Assembly (NCBI RefSeq): GCF_022230925.1
Contig: NZ_JAKKFH010000004.1
Span: 124,001 to 188,000, forward strand
Direction: 5' to 3'
DNA length: 64,000 nucleotides
Origin: Micromonospora alfalfae
Lineage (GTDB): Bacteria > Actinomycetota > Actinomycetes > Mycobacteriales > Micromonosporaceae
Of this stretch, positions 8,615 through 16,879 are shown in pieces. The translations under genes and the position numbers were made by a program. Positions within the stretch are counted from its first letter, which is position 1, and every line of letters starts with the position of its first letter. The notes beneath the pieces are model-generated. The model saw only the letters and a program-made list of their open reading frames with translations. It ran no database searches and was not told where the DNA came from.

Positions 8615-9741
8615 CGGTTTCCTCCCAGAGCGGTGGCCGGGTCGACAGAGGTGATGCGGATGACCGCCGCGCCGGCTCCGACCAGGCCGAGGACGACGAG
8701 GCCGACCCCGGCTGCGGAGATGCTCGGCATGCTCAGCGCGAACGGGATGCCGCTGCCGGTGATGAGGGCGCCGAGCGCGAGGCCGACCCCCACGCCGATG
8801 GCCACTGCCGCCGCCAACAGCACGAGCGCCTGCGTCAGCGCGTCGCGCAGCACCCAGCCGGTCGAGGCGCCCAGGGCCCGCAGGACGGCCACCTCGGGCT
8901 TGCGCTGGATCGCCCACACCGCGAAGAACGCGCCGGCGACCAGCGCCGAGATCGCGTACAGGAATCCCTGGATCAGTTGCAGTGTCGTCGTCTCGGCGGT
9001 GTATCCCGGCGAGGCACCGTAGGCCTCCTTCAGGGTCAGACTCTCGGTGCCCGCCGCGGTGTCCCCCGCGGCCAGGTCCACGGACTTCCCGCCGGCCGCG
9101 CGCACCGCCACCGCCGTGATCTCCGTTGCGGCACGCTGCGGCAGCGCTGCGCCGGGGGCGGTGCCGGACTTGATGGCCTGCCACGCCGCCAGCGGCACGT
9201 ACGCCACGTCCACGTGCCCGAAGGTGTCCTGCTGCTCGGTGACGCCGACAACCCGCAGTCGCGTGCCCAGCCGGTCGATGGTGACCGTGTCGCCCAGTTG
9301 CAGTCCCGCGTCCAGCGCGGTGGGGCTCACCACGATGCCGTCCGCGGTGCCCAGTCGCTCACCCTGGCTGACCGCTGGCGACAGGAACGAGTCGGACTGC
9401 ACTCCGAACAGGGCCAGGTCGATCTCTGTTCCTCGATCGGTACGCGTGTTGACCAGGGTGTTGCCGAACGGCGCCGCGTCGGCGACGCCCGGCTGGGAAG
9501 CCCACTCGTCCACCGCCGACAGGTCCACGACGCTGCGGGAGAAGGCGGAGTCACGCTGCACGTCGTGCGTGAAGGCGAAGGATGTGACCGGCAGGTTCTG
9601 CAGCCCGGACACACCGTCGCGGACCAGCCCGACCGACAGCCCGGACAGCATCACCATCAGCACGGCGATCAGCGCGATCACCGCGCCCATCAGAGCGAAC
9701 CGCAACCGGGCGAAGTTCAGCTCACGAATAGCGAGGAACAT
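8611..9741 (-). CDS. FtsX/MacB-type ABC permease
   Basis: A 376-aa membrane protein with one N-terminal transmembrane helix (about residues 17-40) and a large extracellular MacB-like domain to about residue 235. Three C-terminal helices follow, including GFLYAISALVAGAFFAVWAI and the AVLRALGASTGWVL loop typical of FtsX. The ATG at 9741 is chosen because a farther upstream in-frame ATG (9789) would place the operator and -10 box inside the coding region. It is first in the operon with the ATPase and TetR genes. Likely role: export of an unknown molecule or envelope mechanotransmission. Confidence 0.88.
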   Translation of the reverse strand: MFLAIRELNFARLRFALMGAVIALIAVLMVMLSGLSVGLVRDGVSGLQNLPVTSFAFTHDVQRDSAFSRSVVDLSAVDEWASQPGVADAAPFGNTLVNTRTDRGTEIDLALFGVQSDSFLSPAVSQGERLGTADGIVVSPTALDAGLQLGDTVTIDRLGTRLRVVGVTEQQDTFGHVDVAYVPLAAWQAIKSGTAPGAALPQRAATEITAVAVRAAGGKSVDLAAGDTAAGTESLTLKEAYGASPGYTAETTTLQLIQGFLYAISALVAGAFFAVWAIQRKPEVAVLRALGASTGWVLRDALTQALVLLAAAVAIGVGVGLALGALITGSGIPFALSMPSISAAGVGLVVLGLVGAGAAVIRITSVDPATALGGNR

Positions 9742-9759
9742 CAGCGCCCGCCCACGTGG

Positions 9760-9800
9760 GTTATCGACATCATGTCGACATGTTACCAACAGGCTGTTGG
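9760..9800 (-). promoter_or_regulatory. Promoter with two dyads before the ABC-TetR operon
   Basis: On the minus strand a TTGGTA -35 (9784-9789) and GATAAC -10 (9760-9765) are separated by 18 nt. The spacer contains the perfect palindrome CATGTCGACATG (9771-9782). A second perfect dyad, CCAACAG-G-CTGTTGG (9786-9800), overlaps the -35. Expected start of transcription is about 10 nt before the permease ATG. The spacer dyad is the best candidate TetR operator. Confidence 0.6.
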
Positions 9801-9805
9801 CAAAC

Positions 9806-10321
9806 TCAGACGGTGTCGAGAACGCGCCGGGCAGTGGCGTGGGTGTCCGCCCCGAACAGCACCAGGCGGGCCTCGGTGACGGTGGCTGACGCGGCCGAGC
9901 GCAGCACCGCCAGCGCCTGACCGACAGCGTCGTCGACGGGCCAGCCGTAGATGCCGGCGGAGATCAACGGAAAGGCCACAGTGCCAGCACCCACCTCGTC
10001 GGCCACCCGCAGGCTGTTGGCGTAGCAGTCGCGCAACAGCGCCGAGCGGTCCTCGCCGGCCGACCAGACCGGCCCGACCGTGTGGATCACCCAGCGGGCC
10101 GGCAGCTCGCCGGCCGTGGTCGCCACCGCCTGCCCGGTCGGCAACCCTCGGCCGTAGCGGGACGCCCGCAGCGCCCGGCACTCCGCGAGGATGGCGGGGC
10201 CGCCGCGCCGGTGGATGGCCCCGTCGACTCCACCGCCGCCGAGCAGTGACGAGTTCGCGGCATTCACTATGGCGTCCACCCGCTGGGCGGTGATGTCCCC
10301 CTCGACCAGGGTGACCTCCAC
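9806..10321 (-). CDS. Macro-domain ADP-ribose-binding hydrolase
   Basis: A 171-aa single macro domain. The ADP-ribose signature VDAIVNAANSSLLGGGGVDGAIHRRGGP lies at about residues 15-42, followed by GQAVATTAG and the phosphate loop PLISAGIYGWP at about 119-129. Enzymes of this kind remove ADP-ribose or O-acetyl groups from ADP-ribosylated substrates (YmdB/MacroD class). The GTG start follows AAGGAG and lies 2 nt after the stop of the EI24 gene, so the two form a pair. Reaction specificity cannot be read from sequence. Confidence 0.9.
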   Translation of the reverse strand: MEVTLVEGDITAQRVDAIVNAANSSLLGGGGVDGAIHRRGGPAILAECRALRASRYGRGLPTGQAVATTAGELPARWVIHTVGPVWSAGEDRSALLRDCYANSLRVADEVGAGTVAFPLISAGIYGWPVDDAVGQALAVLRSAASATVTEARLVLFGADTHATARRVLDTV

Positions 10322-10323
10322 GG

Positions 10324-11154
10324 CTAGCTCCTTTCGACGGGCTGGCCGGCAGGCGACGCGGACAGCGGGCCGTCGATCGGCTGGCCCATCGAGCGGCGGG
10401 CCAGCAACGTGGCCCCGGCGACGGCGGCCGGCATGATCAGTACGGCGCCGAGCGGAATCAGGAAGCAGAGGAAGACGGCCACGCCGAAGCCGAGCGCCGT
10501 GGGTCGGTCGGCCTTCAGGATCGTCCGGCGCTGCGGCAGCCGCATCCCCCGTCGGTAGAACGGTGCACCCACCAGTTCCACGGCGAGGAACCAGCCGCCC
10601 ACTGCCGCCCCGATGACCGGGACAACCGTCTGGCCGACCACAGGGATGAAGCCGGCGACGAAGAGCGGGATGCCGACCAACGCCGTGAGCGCCACCAGGC
10701 GTACCGAGTCGGCGAGGCTGCGGCGCAGCGATGACCAGAAGGGCACCTCCACAGCGCCCGGCGTGCCGCCGTACCGCTGTTCGACCTGCTCGGAGATCTT
10801 CTCGTAGAACGGGTCGCCGATGACCAGAGTGACAGCGGTGAAGGTGAGCACGCCGAGCAGGCCGCCGAGCCCCAGGAAGGCCAACCCGGCGATCACCCGG
10901 ACCAGGCTGCGGCCGGTGCTCGACCAGTCGTCGGCGAACGGGGTGACAAGCGCGGCGAGATCGTCCACGAAGTACACCAGCGTGGCGAGCGCGGCCAGGA
11001 ACAGCACGCCGGAGATCAGCGCCGGCACGATGCCGAGCAGCATCAGCCCCGGGCTGCGGACGTAGAGGCCCAACCCGCGCAGGAGCAGCCCCGCCCCGGA
11101 GAGGAAGCGTCCGACGACCCCGGTCACCGGGCTGGCGATTCTGCTGGCATCCAC
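10324..11154 (-). CDS. EI24-domain (CysZ-like) membrane protein
   Basis: A 276-aa polytopic protein of the EI24/CysZ family, with about six hydrophobic stretches (for example LMLLGIVPALISGVLFLAAL and VGIPLFVAGFIPVVGQTVVP). Helical hairpins separated by a FYEKISEQVEQRYGG segment are typical of the family. CysZ proteins move sulfate, but actinobacterial EI24 proteins are not proven to, so I keep the family name only. It is followed immediately by the macro-domain gene and is divergent from the ABC exporter at 11355. Confidence 0.82.
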   Translation of the reverse strand: MDASRIASPVTGVVGRFLSGAGLLLRGLGLYVRSPGLMLLGIVPALISGVLFLAALATLVYFVDDLAALVTPFADDWSSTGRSLVRVIAGLAFLGLGGLLGVLTFTAVTLVIGDPFYEKISEQVEQRYGGTPGAVEVPFWSSLRRSLADSVRLVALTALVGIPLFVAGFIPVVGQTVVPVIGAAVGGWFLAVELVGAPFYRRGMRLPQRRTILKADRPTALGFGVAVFLCFLIPLGAVLIMPAAVAGATLLARRSMGQPIDGPLSASPAGQPVERS

Positions 11155-11225
11155 GATCGAGCAGCCTAACCAGCCGTGACCGGATCCGCCGGGCGGAGCG
11201 CTAGCAGCCCCTCACCACGTACACA

Positions 11226-11237
11226 TCAACCGGTTGA
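11226..11237. promoter_or_regulatory. Perfect palindrome in the divergent EI24/ABC intergenic region
   Basis: TCAACCGGTTGA is a 12-bp perfect dyad in the 200-bp gap between the EI24 gene (minus) and the ABC exporter (plus). It could be an operator for either promoter. No regulator can be assigned. Confidence 0.35.
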
Positions 11238-11354
11238 CGGACAGCGGTGATCCACCGGGGACGCCAGGGTTCGTCGCTGACCGGTCGATTCGCCGACGGG
11301 CCGCCCCGACAAGGCTTGAGGGGTACGAAGTCAGCGGCGGCGGAAGGCGGCACG

Positions 11355-12263
11355 ATGCCGGTCATCGAGGTGACCCACCTGAAGAAGCGGTACGGCGACC
11401 TGGTGGCGGTGGACGACGTGTCGCTCACCGTGGAGGCCGGGGAGATCTTCGGCGTCCTCGGCCCGAACGGCGCCGGCAAGACCACCACAGTGGAGTGCGT
11501 CGCCGGGCTGCGTGTCCCCGACGGGGGCGGGGTGTCGGTCCTCGGGCTCGACCCCCGCAGGGACGCGGCCCAGCTACGCCAGCGGGTCGGTGTGCAACTC
11601 CAGGAGAGCCAACTGCCGGACCGGTTGCGGGTGGCCGAGGCACTGGAGTTGTACGCCTCGTTCTACCGCAACCCGGCCGACCCGGCCGAGCTGATCGACA
11701 AGCTGGGCCTCGGCGACAAACGGAACACCGCGTACAAGAAGCTCTCCGGCGGTCAGAAGCAGCGACTCTCCATCGCGCTGGCACTGGTGGGCAACCCGGA
11801 GATCGCGATCCTCGACGAGCTGACCACCGGGCTGGACCCGCAGGCCCGCCGGGACACCTGGGGCCTCATCGAACAGGTCCGCGACAGCGGGGTGACGATC
11901 GTGCTGGTCACCCACTTCATGGAGGAGGCCGAGCGGCTCTGCGACCGGGTCGCGGTGATCGACAGGGGTCGGGTGGTCGCCCTGGACAGCCCGGCGGGCC
12001 TGGTGTCGGCGGTGGCTCCGGAGCAGCGGATCCGGTTCCGGCCCTCGACTCCGATCGACGACCGACTCCTCGCCGATCTGCCCGAGGTGTCCGCCGTGCA
12101 GCGAACCGGCAGCCAGGTGGTGGTGACCGGCACCGGTGAGTTGCTGCACGCCGTCACCTCGGTGCTCGCCCGCCACCAGATCGTCGCCGCCGACCTGCGG
12201 CTGGAGCAGTCCACCCTCGACGATGCCTTCGTCGAGCTGACCGGGCACCGGCCCGCCAACTGA
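11355..12263 (+). CDS. ABC-2 exporter ATPase (DrrA type)
   Basis: A 302-aa ATPase with Walker A GPNGAGKTT at about residues 36-44, Q-loop LQESQLPD, signature LSGGQKQRL, Walker B IAILDELTTGLDP (a Leu follows the catalytic Glu, as often in this class) and switch His in VTHFMEEAE. The C-terminal about 90 residues form the DrrA-type extension. The ATG at 11355 gives the family N-terminus PVIEVTHLKKRYG. The ABC-2 permease starts 13 nt downstream. The pair is followed by a two-component system that likely senses the exported compound or related envelope stress. Confidence 0.92.
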   Translation: MPVIEVTHLKKRYGDLVAVDDVSLTVEAGEIFGVLGPNGAGKTTTVECVAGLRVPDGGGVSVLGLDPRRDAAQLRQRVGVQLQESQLPDRLRVAEALELYASFYRNPADPAELIDKLGLGDKRNTAYKKLSGGQKQRLSIALALVGNPEIAILDELTTGLDPQARRDTWGLIEQVRDSGVTIVLVTHFMEEAERLCDRVAVIDRGRVVALDSPAGLVSAVAPEQRIRFRPSTPIDDRLLADLPEVSAVQRTGSQVVVTGTGELLHAVTSVLARHQIVAADLRLEQSTLDDAFVELTGHRPAN

Positions 12264-12275
12264 GAGGAAGCCAGC

Positions 12276-13010
12276 ATGCACGCCTTCCGCAACATCCTGA
12301 GAACCGAGGCGCGCCTCTACCTGCGGGACCTGCCGACGCTTCTCACCACGATCGGGCTGCCCACACTGATCCTGGTGGTGCTCGGGTTGGTCCCCTCGCT
12401 GCGCAAGCCGGATCCGACCTTCGACGGGCAGACCTTCGTCAGCTACTTCGCCCCGTCGCTGCTGGTGGTCACCCTCGCCATGGTCGGGGTGAACATCCTG
12501 CCCGCCGTGCTGGCCACCTACCGGGAACGCGGCGTGCTGCGTCGGCTGGCGACCACCCCGGCGCACCCGGCCGCTCTGCTCGCCGCCCAACTGGTGCTGG
12601 CCCTGGCCGGGATCCTGGCCAGCGCGTTGCTGCTCATCCTCGTCGCCCGGCTCGCGTTCGGGGTGCCGTTCCCCAGACACCCGCTCGGCTTCACGCTGGC
12701 GTTCATCCTCGGCACGGCCGCCCTGCTGGCGCTCGGCCTGCTGGTCGCCGCTGTGGCCCGGACGACGAAGGCGGCACAGGCCCTGGCCGTGCCGCTCTTC
12801 CTGGTCATCATGTTCTTCGGCGGGGTCTACCTGCCCCGCTTCCTGCTCCCGGACTTTGTGGCGCGGATCGGCGACTACACGCCACCCGGGGTGCAGGCGC
12901 TCCTCGACGCCTGGACCGGCACCCCGCCGCAGCCGCTGCACCTGGGGATAATGGCGGCGATCGCCGTGGCGGCCGGCGCCGGCGCGGCGAAATTGTTCCG
13001 CTGGGAGTGA
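12276..13010 (+). CDS. ABC-2 type exporter permease
   Basis: A 244-aa permease with six hydrophobic segments and an ABC-2 signature region around ERGVLRRLATTPAHPAALLAAQL. Helices such as LLVVTLAMVGVNILPAVLATY and ALAVPLFLVIMFFGGVYLPRFLLP follow the DrrB pattern. A GAGAGGAAG ribosome site precedes the ATG. It pairs with the ATPase at 11355; the substrate is unknown. Confidence 0.9.
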   Translation: MHAFRNILRTEARLYLRDLPTLLTTIGLPTLILVVLGLVPSLRKPDPTFDGQTFVSYFAPSLLVVTLAMVGVNILPAVLATYRERGVLRRLATTPAHPAALLAAQLVLALAGILASALLLILVARLAFGVPFPRHPLGFTLAFILGTAALLALGLLVAAVARTTKAAQALAVPLFLVIMFFGGVYLPRFLLPDFVARIGDYTPPGVQALLDAWTGTPPQPLHLGIMAAIAVAAGAGAAKLFRWE

Positions 13011-13020
13011 GCGAGATGCG

Positions 13021-14289
13021 ATGACCTGCGACGGTGGGCACGACCGTCTGACCAGTTGGCGAGAGCACGAGGCGACTCTCTATCGCATCTTCCCCTTCGG
13101 CGGGCTGACCCTGGGTACCCTGCTGGCCCTCGTCGCACCGGCGCCTGACCATCTCGGCGCGCTGCCCACCCTCGCTCTCGCCGTGTCGGCCGGATGCTGG
13201 GTCGCCTGGTTCGTCACAGTGCACCCCGGCTGGCAGAGCCGGCGCGGGCTGATGGCGATCTACTACGCCGGGCTGCTCACGTTCGCCGCCGCACTGGTGG
13301 CCGCCAGTCCGTGGTACGGCTTCTTCGCCTGGATCGGCTACATCCATGCCTTTCCGGTGCTGCACGGGCGCTGGCGGGTCGTCGGCGTGGTCACCACGGC
13401 CACCCTCGTCGCCACGTCGCAGGGCGGTGGTCTGTCGGTGGTGATGTCGCACTGGCCGCTCTGGCTGGTGCTGGTGCTGTTCAACCTGGTGGTGGCCGGC
13501 TCGGCGAGCTGGTTCGCGATGGTCGCCGAACAGGAGAACGCCAAACGCAAGCGGTTGGTGGCGGAACTCGGCGAGGCCAACCGCCAACTCACCGAGACGG
13601 TCAGTGAGAACGCCGGGTTGCACGCCCAACTGCTCACCCAGGCCCGGGAGGCCGGGGTGCTGGACGAGCGGCAACGAATGGCACGGGAGATCCACGACAC
13701 CCTGGCTCAGGGGTTGACCGGCATCATCACCCAGTTGGAGGCGGCCGAGCAGACCCGCGACCGGTCCCCCGACTGGCGCCGGCACGTTGACAACGCGCTC
13801 GCACTGGCCCGGGAGAGCCTCACCGAGGCCCGCCGCTCGGTACAGGCGGTCCGTCCGGAACCGTTGGAGACGGCCCGGCTACCGGATGCCCTCGTTGAGC
13901 TGGGCGGGCGCTGGTCGGCCCGGAACGGGGTGCGGGCCGAGGTGGCCACCACCGGGACCCCACGCCCGCTGCACCCTGAGGTCGAGGTGACCCTGCTCCG
14001 GGCCGCCCAGGAGGCGTTGTCCAATGTCGCCCGGCACGCCGCCGCGTCGCGGGTCGGGCTGACCCTGTCGTACATGGCGGACGTGGTCACGCTCGATGTG
14101 CGCGACGACGGGGCCGGCTTCGACATCACCGACCGGCCGGCCTCCCGCGAGCCGGGCGGCGGGTACGGGCTGACCGCCATGCGGCAGCGGGTCACCCGGG
14201 TCGGCGGTGAGTTGGCAGTCGAGTCCGAGCCGGGCGGCGGCACCGCCATCTCGGCGTCCGTCCCCGCGCTACCCGGAGGTGCCTGTTGA
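13021..14289 (+). CDS. NarL-type sensor histidine kinase
   Basis: This 422-aa kinase has about five N-terminal membrane helices (residues about 25-165), a coiled-coil linker rich in E and Q (about 170-210), and a HisKA_3 domain with phospho-accepting His225 in MAREIHDTLAQGL. A HATPase domain follows with the N box EALSNVARHA and G box DDGAGFD...GGGYGLTAMRQR. Its stop overlaps the TTG of the response regulator, so the pair is translationally coupled. Position after an ABC-2 exporter suggests it controls that exporter. Confidence 0.92.
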   Translation: MTCDGGHDRLTSWREHEATLYRIFPFGGLTLGTLLALVAPAPDHLGALPTLALAVSAGCWVAWFVTVHPGWQSRRGLMAIYYAGLLTFAAALVAASPWYGFFAWIGYIHAFPVLHGRWRVVGVVTTATLVATSQGGGLSVVMSHWPLWLVLVLFNLVVAGSASWFAMVAEQENAKRKRLVAELGEANRQLTETVSENAGLHAQLLTQAREAGVLDERQRMAREIHDTLAQGLTGIITQLEAAEQTRDRSPDWRRHVDNALALARESLTEARRSVQAVRPEPLETARLPDALVELGGRWSARNGVRAEVATTGTPRPLHPEVEVTLLRAAQEALSNVARHAAASRVGLTLSYMADVVTLDVRDDGAGFDITDRPASREPGGGYGLTAMRQRVTRVGGELAVESEPGGGTAISASVPALPGGAC

Positions 14290-14927
14290 CCGCCCCGATA
14301 CGGCTGCTGATCGTCGACGACCACCCGGTCGTGCGGGACGGCCTGCGGGGGATGTTCACCGGCGACAGCGATTTCGAGGTGGTGGGCGAGGCAGCGGACG
14401 GGTCGGAGGCGTTGGCCCTGGTAGCGACGCTGCGGCCGGACGTGGTGCTGATGGACCTCCGGATGCCCGGAATGGACGGGGTGACAGCCATCGGCAGGCT
14501 GGCCCGCGCCGGCAGCGCCGCCCGGGTGCTGGTGCTGACCACCTACGACACGGACGCCGACGTGCTGCCGGCGATCGAGGCCGGTGCGACAGGCTACCTG
14601 CTCAAGGACACCCCTCGGGAGGATCTGGTCCGGGCGGTCCGGGCCGCGGCCCGGGGCGAGTCGGTGCTCGCGCCGAGCGTCGCCGGCCGGCTGATGGGCC
14701 GGCTGCGCGCTCCCGCCGAGGAGCCGCTCAGTCAACGGGAGCTGGAAGTGCTCACGCTGGTGGCCCGGGGTGCCTCCAACCGGGAGGCGGCGGCCCGCCT
14801 GTTCATCAGTGAGGCCACCGTCAAGACGCATCTGCTGCACCTGTACGCCAAGCTCGGGGTCAACGACCGGGCTGCCGCTGTGGCCACCGCGTACGACAGG
14901 GGATTGCTGACGCCCGGCGGGCGGTGA
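14286..14927 (+). CDS. NarL/LuxR-type response regulator
   Basis: A 213-aa response regulator. The receiver domain (residues about 5-120) has acidic residues DD11-12, phosphorylation site D57 in LMDLRMPGMDG, and conserved T and K in VLTTYD and LLKDTP. The LuxR helix-turn-helix (about 145-205) contains LSQRELEVLTLVARGASNREAAARLFISEATVKTHL. It starts at TTG 14286 inside the kinase stop (TTGA). It is expected to act with the kinase at 13021, probably on the ABC-2 exporter genes. Confidence 0.92.
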   Translation: MTAPIRLLIVDDHPVVRDGLRGMFTGDSDFEVVGEAADGSEALALVATLRPDVVLMDLRMPGMDGVTAIGRLARAGSAARVLVLTTYDTDADVLPAIEAGATGYLLKDTPREDLVRAVRAAARGESVLAPSVAGRLMGRLRAPAEEPLSQRELEVLTLVARGASNREAAARLFISEATVKTHLLHLYAKLGVNDRAAAVATAYDRGLLTPGGR

Positions 14928-14950
14928 GCGGCACCGGGCAGGATGGGCGG

Positions 14951-15919
14951 ATGCGCGCGTCCCGACTGATCTCGTTGCTGTTGCTGTTGCAGTCGCGCGG
15001 GTCGATGACCGCGAGCGAGCTGGCGCGGGAGCTGGAGGTGTCCGAGCGGACCGTCTACCGGGACGTCCTGGCGCTCTCCGCGGCGGGCGTGCCGGTCTAC
15101 GCCGACCGGGGGCGGGCCGGGGGTTACCGCCTGCTCGGTGGGTACCGCACCCGGTTGACCGGGCTGACCCGGGACGAGGCGGAGGCGCTCTTCCTCGCCG
15201 GGCTGCCCGGGCCGGCCGGCGAGATGGGACTCGCCGACGCTGTCGCGTCGGCCGAACTGAAGGTGCTCGCCGCGCTGCCACCCGCCCTACGCGACGCGCC
15301 GGCCCGCGCCGGGCAGCGGTTCCACCTGGACGTGCCGGGCTGGTTCCGGGAGACAGCGCCACCGCTCTGGCTGCCCGACCTGGCGCGGGCGGTCTGGGGA
15401 GACCGGGTGGTGGAGTTGCGCTACCGACGCGGCGACCGGGAGGTGACCCGCCGGGTCCAGCCGTACGGCCTGGTCCTCAAGAGCGCGGTCTGGTACCTGG
15501 TCGGCCGGGTCGGCGAGAACGTGCGCACCTACCGGGTGGACCGGGTCACCGGGGTCGAGGTGGTCGACGAGCACTTCGACCGCGACGAGGGCTTCGACCT
15601 GGCCGGGCACTGGCGCGAGCAGGCCGGGTCGTTCCTGCGGACCATGCTGCGGGCCGAGGTCGTCGTCCGGCTGAGCCCCGCCGGTCTGCGCCAGCTCCGG
15701 CACCTGGTCGATGCCCCCTTCGTGTACGACGAACTGGTCGCCGCCGCCGGCCCACCCGACGGGCAGGGCTGGGTGGTGGCCCGGCTGCCCGTCGAGTCGG
15801 TCCCGGTGGCGTACCGCCAACTGCTGGGGCTCGGCCCCGAGGTGGAGGTCCTCGACCCACCCGAGCTTCGGCGGTTGTTCGCGGAGAGCGCCGACCGGCT
15901 CTCCGCGCTCTACCGGTAG
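14951..15919 (+). CDS. WYL-domain transcriptional regulator (YafY/PafC type)
   Basis: This 322-aa protein has an N-terminal winged HTH (residues about 1-60, MTASELARELEVSERTVYRDVLALSAAGVPVYADRGRAGGY) and a central WYL domain (about 130-210: LRYRRGDREVTRRVQPYGLVLKSAVWYLVGR). A WCX C-terminal extension completes it. The ATG at 14951 is preferred over GTG 14924, which overlaps the previous stop, because family members start at MRASRLISLLLLLQ. WYL proteins sense nucleic acid or small ligands. Its stop overlaps the stop of the convergent SDR gene. Confidence 0.85.
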   Translation: MRASRLISLLLLLQSRGSMTASELARELEVSERTVYRDVLALSAAGVPVYADRGRAGGYRLLGGYRTRLTGLTRDEAEALFLAGLPGPAGEMGLADAVASAELKVLAALPPALRDAPARAGQRFHLDVPGWFRETAPPLWLPDLARAVWGDRVVELRYRRGDREVTRRVQPYGLVLKSAVWYLVGRVGENVRTYRVDRVTGVEVVDEHFDRDEGFDLAGHWREQAGSFLRTMLRAEVVVRLSPAGLRQLRHLVDAPFVYDELVAAAGPPDGQGWVVARLPVESVPVAYRQLLGLGPEVEVLDPPELRRLFAESADRLSALYR

Positions 15920-16824
15920 CCGGTGACGTCCGCCGGCTTGCCCGCGTCGACCACCTCGGTGATGTAGCGGAAACCCTCGGGTTGGCTGCCGTCGAGGTCG
16001 GTGAAGCCGTACACCTTGGACAGCGTGCCGGCGTCGACGGATCTGCCGCTCCAGCGGGCCTTCTCCTCGTCGGCGGCGAGCGCGGCCACCGCCCGGCCGA
16101 CGAAGGCCGGGGTCTCCGAGATGAGGAAGTTCGGGTCGGTGGCGGCGCCGTCGCGCCAGTTCTCCTCGGTCACGCCGAAGTGCTCCAGCATCGCCTCGGA
16201 GCGGATCCAGCCGGGAGTGAGCGCCACGGCCGTGCAGCCGTGCGGCTTCAGCTCGTGCGCCTGACTGAAGGCGAGCCGGTTGACCGAGACCTTGGCCAGG
16301 TCGTAGAAGACCGACAGCCGGTAGTTCTCGTCGTTGTACGCCTTGGTGCCGTCGCCCATCTCCACCACCAGGCCGCCGGGCTTGCGGATCAGCAGCGGCA
16401 ACGCGAAGTGGCTGGTGATGATGTGCGTGTCGACAGCCAGTCGCAGCGTACGGAAACCGGCGTCGAGCGGCTGCTCCCAGACCGGCTTGTCCCAGGTGAC
16501 CAGTGGGTCGCCGCCCCAGATGTCGTTCACCAGCACGTCGAGTTGCCCCTGCTCGGCGTCGATCCGGGCGACCAGGTCGCGGACCTGCTCGGGCACCAGG
16601 TGGTCGACCTGAACGGCGATGCCGGTGCCGCCGGCCGCGCTGACCAGCTCGGCGGTCTCCTCGATGGTCTCCGGTCGGTCCATCTCGGAGCGGCCGGCCC
16701 GGGAGCTGCGACCGGTGGCGTAGACAGTGGCACCGGCCGCGCCGAGCTGAACGGCGATCTGTCGTCCGGCACCACGGGTGGCACCGGCGACGAGCGCGAT
16801 CTTTCCTGTGAGCGGTTGTGTCAT
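15910..16824 (-). CDS. SDR-family oxidoreductase lacking the usual catalytic serine motif
   Basis: A 304-aa short-chain dehydrogenase/reductase. The N-terminal nucleotide motif is GATRGAGRQIA (residues about 13-23), NADP type judging from following basic residues (TGRSSRAGR). The active-site pair YxxxK is present as YDLAK. The strand that normally carries the catalytic Ser (IVNISS-like) instead reads GGLVVEMGDGTKAYND, and the NAG motif is replaced by VNDIWGG. It may therefore be a non-classical SDR or use other residues. A perfect operator lies 11 nt upstream of its ATG. Its end overlaps the convergent WYL gene by 10 bp. Confidence 0.82.
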   Translation of the reverse strand: MTQPLTGKIALVAGATRGAGRQIAVQLGAAGATVYATGRSSRAGRSEMDRPETIEETAELVSAAGGTGIAVQVDHLVPEQVRDLVARIDAEQGQLDVLVNDIWGGDPLVTWDKPVWEQPLDAGFRTLRLAVDTHIITSHFALPLLIRKPGGLVVEMGDGTKAYNDENYRLSVFYDLAKVSVNRLAFSQAHELKPHGCTAVALTPGWIRSEAMLEHFGVTEENWRDGAATDPNFLISETPAFVGRAVAALAADEEKARWSGRSVDAGTLSKVYGFTDLDGSQPEGFRYITEVVDAGKPADVTGYR

Positions 16825-16834
16825 GCCTGCGACG

Positions 16835-16854
16835 TTGTCAGGAATACCTGACAA
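16835..16854. promoter_or_regulatory. Perfect inverted repeat operator before the SDR gene
   Basis: TTGTCAGGAATACCTGACAA: 8-bp arms with a 4-bp spacer, just upstream of the SDR start. The size and symmetry fit a TetR, MarR or HxlR-type dimer. No such regulator is adjacent, so the binder is probably encoded elsewhere. Confidence 0.65.
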
Positions 16855-16879
16855 CCGACGTCCGAATTCGGGACTCGAT

